A DNA stretch of 60,578 nt from Kiritimatiellia bacterium (GTDB taxonomy: Bacteria > Verrucomicrobiota > Kiritimatiellia > RFP12 > UBA1067), in contig JAQUCE010000021.1 in NCBI GenBank assembly GCA_028686345.1, positions 1 to 60,578 of the forward strand. The letters are read 5' to 3'. A program made the position numbers and the translations under genes. Below the pieces are notes generated by a model that ran no database searches, was not told the DNA's origin, and was given only the letters and a program-made list of their open reading frames with translations. Positions 30,416 through 37,728 of this stretch are shown one piece after another (within the stretch, counting starts at the first letter, position 1; each line of letters begins with the position of its first letter).

Positions 30416-31648
30416 ATGGGCAAAGAGGTTAAAAAGATTGGTATTTTGACAGCGGGGGGGCTAGCTCCATGTTTGAACGCTGCAATTGGTTATTTGATTT
30501 TGGAGTATACAAAGCTTGCACCGCAGGTTGAGATTATTGGGTATGTCAATGGATATATGGGTTTACTAAAGGGTGAGAGTATTGCCGTGACCCAGGAGGT
30601 CCGCGATAATGCGCTGATATTGACTCAGCATGGCGGCAGCGCAATCGGCAACAGCCGCGTAAAGTTGACGAATGTCAAGGATTGCGTAAAGCGTGGTCTG
30701 GTGAAAGAGGGCGAAGATCCGCGGAAGGTCGCTGCTGACCAGTTGGTTAAGGATGGAGTGGATGTGCTGCACACCATTGGTGGCGATGACACCAACACCG
30801 CAGCCGCTGACCTCTCGGCCTACTTGGCTGCGAATGGATACGGTCTGACGGTTGTGGGCCTGCCCAAGACGATTGACAACGATGTCTACCCGATTCGCCA
30901 GAGCCTGGGTGCGTGGACAGCGGCAGAAGAGGGCGCGCACTTTTTTTCCAATGTGGTCAAGGAGAACTCCGCCAACTCGCGCATGCTGATCATCCATGAG
31001 GTGATGGGGCGTAACTGTGGCTGGCTGACTGCGCACACGGCCATGGATTACCGCAAGCGTCTGCTGGCTTCATCGCGCTTGCCTGCATTTGGGCTGACGC
31101 TTGGCCGCGAGGATGTTCACGCTGTTTACGTGCCGGAGATGGAATTTGACATTAAGAGCGAGGCTGAGCGACTGCATAAGGTGATGGATGAGAACGACAG
31201 CGTTAATATCTTTATCTCCGAGGGAGCCTGCGTGGAGGCCATTATCGCGGAGAAGGAAGCCCGTGGCGAAAAGGTGCCGCGTGATGCCTTCGGTCACCCG
31301 AGCCTTGATCAAGTGAACGTCGGCGGCTGGTTTGCCAAGCAGTTTGGCGATATGCTCGACGCCGGGAAGACCATGGTTCAAAAGAGCGGTTATTACAGCC
31401 GCGCCGCAGCGCCGAATGAGGCCGATCTTGAGCTGATCCACGCCTGCGCAGTCAAGGGCGTTGAGTGCGCACTGGCTGGCATCAGCGGGGTGATTGGCGA
31501 GGATGAGAACAAGAATGGTGAATTGCGTGCCTGCGAATTTGAGCGCATCAAGGGCGGCAAGCCCTATGATATTGATGATCCTGCCTTTGAGGAGCTGCTG
31601 GCCGCTTTAGGCCAGCCGAAGGGTGCCAAGATTTCGGTTACTCATTGA
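30416..31648 (+). CDS. pfp: Pyrophosphate-dependent 6-phosphofructokinase
   Basis: This 410-aa enzyme phosphorylates fructose-6-phosphate using PPi instead of ATP, in reversible glycolysis. The deciding feature is GGDDTN at residues 122-127: ATP-using enzymes have GGDGS, and the second Asp blocks the ATP alpha-phosphate. The catalytic loop PKTIDNDV (150-157) and the substrate motif EVMGRNCGWL are present, as is the N-terminal LTAGGLAPCLNAAIG. The start has AAGGAG six bases upstream. The gene is single and converges with the sulfatase, whose stop lies 3 bp beyond. It belongs to the 'long/clade B2-like' PFP types seen in spirochaetes and PVC bacteria (clade by eye only). Confidence 0.9.
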   Translation: MGKEVKKIGILTAGGLAPCLNAAIGYLILEYTKLAPQVEIIGYVNGYMGLLKGESIAVTQEVRDNALILTQHGGSAIGNSRVKLTNVKDCVKRGLVKEGEDPRKVAADQLVKDGVDVLHTIGGDDTNTAAADLSAYLAANGYGLTVVGLPKTIDNDVYPIRQSLGAWTAAEEGAHFFSNVVKENSANSRMLIIHEVMGRNCGWLTAHTAMDYRKRLLASSRLPAFGLTLGREDVHAVYVPEMEFDIKSEAERLHKVMDENDSVNIFISEGACVEAIIAEKEARGEKVPRDAFGHPSLDQVNVGGWFAKQFGDMLDAGKTMVQKSGYYSRAAAPNEADLELIHACAVKGVECALAGISGVIGEDENKNGELRACEFERIKGGKPYDIDDPAFEELLAALGQPKGAKISVTH

Positions 31649-31651
31649 GTG

Positions 31652-32983
31652 TCACGGCGCGGGCGGTTGCCATGGTGTGGCACCGCCGCGCTGGATATGT
31701 GCGCGCATGCGGCGTAGCAGCTCATTGCGGCGCGGCTTCTCGGTGGCGATCAGATTGACCCGCTCCTGGGGATCCTGCTCCAGATGGTAAAGCTCCAGCG
31801 GCGCGAAGGGGTCGTTCTGCATCAGCTTCCAGCCATTGTAGATCAATGCCTGATAATCCTTGCCGCCATAGATGTTGTTGCCCTCGCGGCGGACAAAGTA
31901 CAGCTCCCGGCTAGTATCCATTGTGTTGCCTTTTAGCAGAGGCATTAGCGAGAGTGCGTCCAGATCAGCGGGTATTGCTCCGCCCGCGGCTTCGATAAAG
32001 GTGGGGAAGATGTCGAAAACCAGCCCATTGTAATCGCACTTGGAGCCAGGTTTAATCACCCCTGGCCAGCGCATCATAAAAGGAACACGGATGCCGCCGT
32101 CATAGAGACTCTGCTTGCCGTCACGCCAGGGATCGTTGTTTGCGCCGCTGTCAAGATGTCCGCCGTTATCCGAGGCGAAAACAACCACCGTGTTTTCAGC
32201 CAGCCCATGCGCCTGCAGCGCATCCAGCACCCGACCGATGTTGTGGTCCAGGTGCTCAACAAAAGCGAGGTTTTGCAGCCGTTTCGCGCTCACGCCCGGC
32301 TCGCGTTGTTGGAGCTTGTCCACCCACTCCGGCGGTGGCTGAATCGGAAAGTGCGGCGCATTGAAGGCCAGATAAAGGAAGAAAGGCTCGGGCTGGGCTT
32401 TACGCTCCCGGAAATAATCGATTGCCCACTCGGCAAAGAGCTCCGTGGCGTGGCCCTTGGGATCAATCGTCGCGGAGTTGCGGCGCATATAGTTTTGACC
32501 GAAACGAAGGTGCGTGACGTAATTATCCATCATGTCGCCCAAAAATCCATGGAAAAAATCAAAGCCGCGTTGGTTGGGGGTGTTGGGCGACTCCAGCCCC
32601 AGATGCCACTTGCCGATAACCGCGTTGTGATATCCCACCTTCTTCAGTTCATTGGCCAGCGTCGGAACCACTGGCGCGAAATAGCCCCAGGAGTCCTCTG
32701 GTCGGGTGCGGATTACACCGGGCACACCCACCCGGTCAGGATATTTTCCTGTGAGCAATGCCGCGCGTGACGGCGAGCAGACCGTGCTGTTGGCGCGCAT
32801 GTTTGTGAACAGCATGCCCTCGCGGGCGATGCGGTCGATGTTGGGTGTTCTGACATCGGTTGGACAATAGGACGAAACATCGCCGTATCCCTGATCATCG
32901 GTGAAGATAATAACCAGATTCGGCTGGGCGGCAACAACGGTGTTAACCGCAAAACACATTAAACCAAACAGTAACAATTTCAT
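31652..32983 (-). CDS. Secreted type I (S1) sulfatase, CSPSR type
   Basis: This 443-aa protein has a signal peptide and the signature CSPSRAALLTGKYPDR, with Cys69 as the formylglycine precursor. Other sites are Asp29/Asp30 (TDDQGYGD), GKWHLGLESP and VFASDNGGH for calcium and sulfate binding. It differs clearly from the CTPTR sulfatase at 14741, so the pair may act on different sulfate positions. Its ATG overlaps the stop of the upstream 860-aa gene (ATGA at 32980-32983), and GAGGAG in that gene's last codons serves as its ribosome-binding site, so the two are translationally coupled. Confidence 0.92.
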   Translation of the reverse strand: MKLLLFGLMCFAVNTVVAAQPNLVIIFTDDQGYGDVSSYCPTDVRTPNIDRIAREGMLFTNMRANSTVCSPSRAALLTGKYPDRVGVPGVIRTRPEDSWGYFAPVVPTLANELKKVGYHNAVIGKWHLGLESPNTPNQRGFDFFHGFLGDMMDNYVTHLRFGQNYMRRNSATIDPKGHATELFAEWAIDYFRERKAQPEPFFLYLAFNAPHFPIQPPPEWVDKLQQREPGVSAKRLQNLAFVEHLDHNIGRVLDALQAHGLAENTVVVFASDNGGHLDSGANNDPWRDGKQSLYDGGIRVPFMMRWPGVIKPGSKCDYNGLVFDIFPTFIEAAGGAIPADLDALSLMPLLKGNTMDTSRELYFVRREGNNIYGGKDYQALIYNGWKLMQNDPFAPLELYHLEQDPQERVNLIATEKPRRNELLRRMRAHIQRGGATPWQPPAP

Positions 32984-35562
32984 TGATGCTCCTCTTTCAT
33001 TAAAAACAGTCCGTCTAGCGGACCAAGGGTGATTTTTTCGCCGACAATCTTTCCGTTATTCGCTTTTCTATCCTGTGTTGGGGTGGCCATGATACGCCGC
33101 AAGGTACGCTCGCCGGCAATCTTTGAAAGGTCAAAGACATAGGGCTCCTGCGAGGGATTCCCGAGCACAACGCCATGTTCAAAGATGCGGTAGCGGGCAT
33201 CAACAGCGGCATGCGCTGTGATGCTCTTCAATAGCACTGGCTCAGAGCCCTCCACAATAATCGTTAAGTCAACTTTGTCAGAACGTATCTTCTTAAAATA
33301 AAACGAAGCCTCAAAAGGTCTCCTGTTCAGCCAGCTCATGTGACTTTTCAACTCTGTGATCTGCGAATCGCTTATGCCTGATTGCACCAGCCTGACACCG
33401 CTCCAATATCCCTGATCGGTTGTGGCATTGTCATTCGGTCCGCAATCAGCGACAAATTTGATCCTGATTTGCTTGCCGCTCCAAGTTTTGAGTGGAACCG
33501 TTCCAGGGATCCACTCATGCGCCTTGGTTGCCTGCTCAAAAACCTGCTGATATTCCTGTGCCTTTTGATCAATAACTTCTGCCACGAAAATCCTGTACCA
33601 GATTCCATCCGACATTGCGGGAGCTTTTTCGCTCATCCCCAGATAAAACCGCAGATCCTGGTCGCGGATGGGCAGTGTCACATCGCGGCTCCACCAGAGG
33701 TATCCCTTTTTTTGTTTATAAGGTGGATGCAGCGTAAAGGCTGCCATTGTTTTGCCGGCAATTGTAACTGCTCGCTGGAATTTCAGGCTGGCCCCAGTGG
33801 TTGTATCAAGCGCTTGTTCATGTGAACCACGTAAACACTGGCCACATGTAATTGCGCGGCCATCCCCATCCATCAAATCAACGCTGCCGCCGGTAACACC
33901 GACCTGCGCAAATCGCGACATAGCATCCGGATAGCCCTTACGCGCATGCGCGCTGAGCATTGCAAACACTGTCAGATCGCTGCTCTCCGCCGGCACGGTA
34001 ATATCCTGAATCGAGAAGACTAGGCTATCCTCTGCCGGATCGCTGGCCGAGATAAGCAATCCATTATCAGTGATTTTAACGGCAACCGCGCCTGTGATTT
34101 TTGCAGCAAGCTCTTCCCCGGCGGGCCTGCCAGCGCCATGGAGCAAATCCGATGACTCGCGGGCCAGGCAGATTGTCTCTGCCTGCGGCTTTCCTAACCA
34201 GCCCAGCCGATTGGCCATGCCGCAGTTTAACTCATCCCAGATATTGATTGGCTGACCTTTCACATGCAAGGGAGCAAAGGCATAGGTCAACACCGCGTCG
34301 GTAAACTGGGCGCCGGCAAACGCCAGACGATGCCGCGAAAACGGCACCTCGGGGTTGACATGCTTGCCAGGCTGGCCCGGAACACCCTGGACCCATTTAT
34401 GATTGATGTAACTGAAGGCTGGCCTAAAGGCATTGGCTTGCCAGAAATTATGTCGATTGATCCCGCCTGACCAGTCATCGAAATCCCAGTCACCAAGATT
34501 GGGCCACCCCTCGCTCTCTATCCCGTTAAAAAAATCGTTGGCACGCTGCGAACGTTCGCCTCCTTGGCCAAGTGCGCCATCGGCCTGGATGATGGTGTCA
34601 GGACCAAGATGCCGGCGCAGCTGCTGGGCAAACCGGTAAACTCCGATACCATAGGCGTTGATACCGTCAATCACGCCGTTGTCCATGACCCCATCGCCGG
34701 TGGTGTCTCCGCAGGTCACATGGTGCAGAACATCAAATTCAAGTCCGTCGAATTTTTCGAGCTTTCCGCCCGTTCCAAACCAGGCGGTCAGCTCCTCAAC
34801 CAAGCGGTCGGCGCAGCTTAGACCCTCTGCATCCAAAGGCGAGCGGCTTGAAAAGTTGTAGAACCACATGATATTGTTGCGATAACCCCAGGGTCCCTCA
34901 ACGGCATGCGCGGCCGCGCGCGAAGCCCCTGCTTTGAAGGCCAGCGGTTTTGTTCCATAGCAGCCGCGTTTAACCCGTATGGTGTTTTTCTTCGGGTCCA
35001 CGGCAATCAGCTGCACCTGTTCACAGTAATTCCAATCATGCCTGCCATCCGGCGTAACCCTGAAAAGGGCGATGTCATCATTCGATGTTCTGTATCGCCC
35101 TGAATTCACCTTAAACTCGTTCACGCTCTCAACTTTGATCTCGGACTCACCTTGCTCAGCGAGAACATCAGCGCCTATTTTAACTGCTGTACGGTAAATC
35201 CAGTGTCCAGGGAAATATTTTTCGATTCCATGACGCGGGTCGCGTGCATTTCCATTAAAGTGCAGCAGCACCACCTGCTCCGGGTTTTTTTCTTTAAATT
35301 TCGAGAACCACGCCGGGTTGTTGGCTTCGCGGCCCAACACCTCTTCATCCAGACACTTGCCCATAATCCCCATCAGACGACTGTATTCGTCCTCCCAATC
35401 CCCCCACACAGCGCCTTCCCGGGAGGAGGCTCCCTCACAGCTGCGGAAAAAAAAGGCACGCGGGTAATTGCCATCTATGACCCTCAGTTTTGCAGGGTCA
35501 CGCTCTGCTAACGCAAATTGAATCAGCGCAGCAGCAAAAAATAATGCACAGCTTTTTCTCAT
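32980..35562 (-). CDS. Secreted GH-like protein of unknown activity, coupled to a sulfatase
   Basis: The 860-aa product has a signal peptide (MRKSCALFFAAALIQFALAE). The N-terminal half shows a barrel-like order: YPRAFFFRSCEG, VVLLHFNGNARDP, then KFDGLEFDVLHHVTCGDTTGDG (about 275-295), whose Glu/Asp resemble a catalytic strand end, and TIIQADGALGQGG and FFNGIESEGW. The C-terminal half (about 480-860) has beta-sandwich character with LYLGMSE-like and WSGVRLVQSG segments, likely carbohydrate-binding. It matches no family that can be named confidently. Coupling with the sulfatase suggests that both act on the same sulfated glycan. No clear Shine-Dalgarno sequence precedes its start. Confidence 0.6.
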   Translation of the reverse strand: MRKSCALFFAAALIQFALAERDPAKLRVIDGNYPRAFFFRSCEGASSREGAVWGDWEDEYSRLMGIMGKCLDEEVLGREANNPAWFSKFKEKNPEQVVLLHFNGNARDPRHGIEKYFPGHWIYRTAVKIGADVLAEQGESEIKVESVNEFKVNSGRYRTSNDDIALFRVTPDGRHDWNYCEQVQLIAVDPKKNTIRVKRGCYGTKPLAFKAGASRAAAHAVEGPWGYRNNIMWFYNFSSRSPLDAEGLSCADRLVEELTAWFGTGGKLEKFDGLEFDVLHHVTCGDTTGDGVMDNGVIDGINAYGIGVYRFAQQLRRHLGPDTIIQADGALGQGGERSQRANDFFNGIESEGWPNLGDWDFDDWSGGINRHNFWQANAFRPAFSYINHKWVQGVPGQPGKHVNPEVPFSRHRLAFAGAQFTDAVLTYAFAPLHVKGQPINIWDELNCGMANRLGWLGKPQAETICLARESSDLLHGAGRPAGEELAAKITGAVAVKITDNGLLISASDPAEDSLVFSIQDITVPAESSDLTVFAMLSAHARKGYPDAMSRFAQVGVTGGSVDLMDGDGRAITCGQCLRGSHEQALDTTTGASLKFQRAVTIAGKTMAAFTLHPPYKQKKGYLWWSRDVTLPIRDQDLRFYLGMSEKAPAMSDGIWYRIFVAEVIDQKAQEYQQVFEQATKAHEWIPGTVPLKTWSGKQIRIKFVADCGPNDNATTDQGYWSGVRLVQSGISDSQITELKSHMSWLNRRPFEASFYFKKIRSDKVDLTIIVEGSEPVLLKSITAHAAVDARYRIFEHGVVLGNPSQEPYVFDLSKIAGERTLRRIMATPTQDRKANNGKIVGEKITLGPLDGLFLMKEEHQ

Positions 35563-35763
35563 AATTTAAGTTCAGGGGTCACCATCCACTGAATATTACT
35601 ATCCCCTAGTACGTACACAGCGTATACTGATTGAGATAGCAAAGTCCAGCGCAAAAACAAGAGGCTATGCTGCGCTGGGTTCTCTGTGCCTCTGTGAGAG
35701 ATAATAAACGTGCATCAAAAACACGAAAACGAATGATAGTAGTACATAGCTTACAAAGATTGT

Positions 35764-35931
35764 CCCTTAAGGTTTGTTGTTCAGCCTTTCTTTGTCCGCC
35801 GTAGCCTTGGCGAAGGAGGAAGGCTGCTTCATGGCGAATTATTGTGACGTTACCGTAAAAGTGATAATGGAGTAGTGCAAGCATCTTGCTTGCAGAAAAC
35901 ATTTTCATCCAAGCTGGAAGCTTGAGGTACT
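35764..35931. repeat. 168-bp dispersed repeat, copy 2
   Basis: This is the same sequence and length as 11961-12128. At its 3' side the CAAGCTGGAAGCTTG hairpin is duplicated (35936-35950). The surrounding 35563-36200 stretch has no convincing gene. A weak open frame there reads through the repeat only. Confidence 0.75.
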
Positions 35932-36201
35932 GCGTTCAAGCTGGAAGCTTGAGATGGAATTTCATCCAGAATGGAGTGGTGGAAGGCGGCACAGCAGCGA
36001 TTTACTAAAAGTAGCACAGGCATCCCGCCTGTGTTGTCCATGGAATTCACAGCCGAGACAGTTGAAGCGGTGGTCACACCCGAACTGGAGGGTGTTTACC
36101 AATGGATATGGCTAAATAGCGGAGTTGTCTCCGCTCCCGCCGCAAGGGTGACCAATATCTCATGGGCGATTGATTATCCCGGCCAGCCGGAGTGCGACCA
36201 A

Positions 36202-36408
36202 AGTGGGCAAGGGGTCAGCCCTAAGAAAGAGTGGGCAAGGGGGTCAGCCCTTGAATTAGTTGTTTAGCTTGCGTTGTCAGCGAACCTCTGGAGTGGGCAA
36301 GGGGGTCAGCCCTTGAATTAGTTGTTTAGCTTGCGTTGTCAGTGGAGTGGGCAAGGGGGTCAGCCCTTGAATTAGTTGTTTAGCTTGCGTTGTCAGCGAA
36401 CCTCTGCT
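36202..36408. repeat. Tandem array of RAYT left-end sequence
   Basis: A partial unit (36202-36226) is followed by three longer ones starting near 36229, 36291 and 36345. Each reads gagtgggcaagggggtcagc and then ccttgaattagttgtttagc, ending in 'ttgcgttgtcag(cgaacctctg)'. The last runs into 'ctttagtttcgacg'. The same sequence without tandem copies lies before the transposase start at 1505-1565. The array ends 3 bp before the RAYT-derived element at 36411. Unit lengths of 54-62 bp without separate spacers argue against CRISPR. Confidence 0.75.
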
Positions 36409-36410
36409 TT

Positions 36411-36766
36411 AGTTTCGACGCTTCGCGTCTGTATGTTGTTTGCTGTTATATGTTTACGCTTAAAAATAGGCTGTTTATGATGCTTAGAAGGCGATTTTTA
36501 GTGTGTTTTTGGGGTTTTAAGGAAACTGTAATAGTGATATCATATTTCTATGTCTTGATCTAATACATATCTTGTTGAAGGGTATACATATCATCTGACG
36601 CACCGTTGCCATAATCGTGAACATCATTTTAAGCGTGTGCGTGAGCGAGATGTATACCGCAAATGGTTACTGGAAGGAGTGAAGCGGTTTGATGTTTGCG
36701 TGTATGCATTTGCGATAACAAATAATCATGTTTTAACAGTTTGTAGACGCGAAGCGTCAAATTGTA
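36411..36766 (+). mobile_element. REP-bounded RAYT-derived element, copy 1
   Basis: It begins with the REP hairpin GACGC-TTC-GCGTC (about 36417) followed by tgtatgttgtttgctgtt, and ends with the inverted form aacagtttgtagacgcgaag at about 36736-36755. The first about 282 bases match 41100-41381 at all but about six positions. Inside is a transposase remnant: from 36550 it would read M-S-stop, and downstream sense sequence continues GYTYHLTHRCHNREHHFK...VYAFAITNNHV, breaking off at the HUH-like NHVH site and running into the right REP. It is non-functional but carries both ends. Confidence 0.7.
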
Positions 36767-36938
36767 TACAGAAGTCAGCAGAAGGTAATGCGGAGCTTAA
36801 AATTCAACTTGAAGTGTTTCTCTGGTTTTAACACGTTGGTCATGGCATTCCGAAACTGTTAAACAAATTCACTTGCAGCTTACTCTGTAATGGTATACCT
36901 TACCCTTACCAAAAAAAGTAATAAGTAAGGATTTAATT

Positions 36939-37184
36939 ATGATTGCAACATTAAGTGTTAAAGGGCAGATCACAATGCCAAAACCGATTCGTGATAAATG
37001 CGGATTGAAGGTTGGCGACAAACTCAATTTTCTCTTACGGGATGATGGAGTGCTTGAGTTAGTTCCAATCAAACAACCGGCATCGCGTCTTAAAGGCATG
37101 CTCGCACCTCCGAAAAAACCTGTTTCTGTTGAGGAGATGAATGCTGTAATAGCTGGGGGAGCATGTAGCCATGATCGGAATTGA
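36939..37184 (+). CDS. vapB: AbrB/MazE-type antitoxin of a VapBC pair
   Basis: The 81-aa protein starts with the swapped-hairpin AbrB (SpoVT) fold: IATLSVKGQITMPKPIRDKC then GLKVGDKLNFLLRDDGVLELV, which binds operator DNA as a dimer. The C-terminal tail (RLKGMLAPPKKPVSVEEMNA) is the part that normally wraps the toxin. AAGGA precedes the start. It overlaps the toxin gene by 14 bases, so the pair is coupled, and AbrB-type antitoxins with their toxin usually repress their own promoter. Confidence 0.85.
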   Translation: MIATLSVKGQITMPKPIRDKCGLKVGDKLNFLLRDDGVLELVPIKQPASRLKGMLAPPKKPVSVEEMNAVIAGGACSHDRN

Positions 37185-37581
37185 CACTAATGTGCTGGTG
37201 CGTTTTGTCGTGCAGGATGACAAAAAACAAGCCGCCATTGCGACAACGCTAATAGAAAAGCGATGTTCCTCCGCAAAGCCGGCAACTATCAACCTCATAG
37301 TACTCTGCGAGTTCGTCCGGGTCCTTGCCGCAGCTTATAAATTCAAAAGGCGTGATATCGCAGTAGTGCTAAAACAGGTTCTCGTAACAGAGTGCTTCTA
37401 TATCCCGAATCATGACATTGCCTGGGGGGCCATGCTTGACTACTCCCTTGGCCAAGGAGATTACGCTGACTACATCATTGCCCGGATTAATGAGATGAAC
37501 GGTGCTGAGACCACTCTGACCTTCGACAAAATAGCGGGCCATGATAAACGCTTCACGCTGCTTTCTGAACAGAGTGTGTAA
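37171..37581 (+). CDS. vapC: VapC toxin, PIN-domain ribonuclease
   Basis: This 136-aa PIN domain begins MIGIDTNVLVRF with Asp5. It also carries Glu47 in VLCEFVRV, Asp97/Asp100 in GQGDYADYIIA and Asp119 in LTFDK, the acidic set that binds Mg2+. VapC toxins cleave specific tRNAs or rRNA when the antitoxin is lost. It sits in the mobile/defence segment right beside the MmeI-like gene (convergent, 147 bp apart). Confidence 0.88.
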   Translation: MIGIDTNVLVRFVVQDDKKQAAIATTLIEKRCSSAKPATINLIVLCEFVRVLAAAYKFKRRDIAVVLKQVLVTECFYIPNHDIAWGAMLDYSLGQGDYADYIIARINEMNGAETTLTFDKIAGHDKRFTLLSEQSV

Positions 37582-37728
37582 TTTTTACGGGCGAACGACT
37601 GCCTGATGGAAACTGCCGGCATGTAACGTTAACCCGCTGCGGCCCTCAATGCCGGTTGAACCCCAGACTGAGCGGGCCTAGCTCTAAACTACGAATGAGC
37701 GCGTATGAATGCGAATTGTTGCATTTAG

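Noticed and set aside
35606..35908. 100-codon minus-strand frame
   Set aside because: It consists mostly of dispersed repeat sequence and lacks any start signal.
36202..36408. Possible CRISPR array
   Set aside because: The repeat units are contiguous 54-62-bp copies without unique spacers and match the leader of a transposase element.
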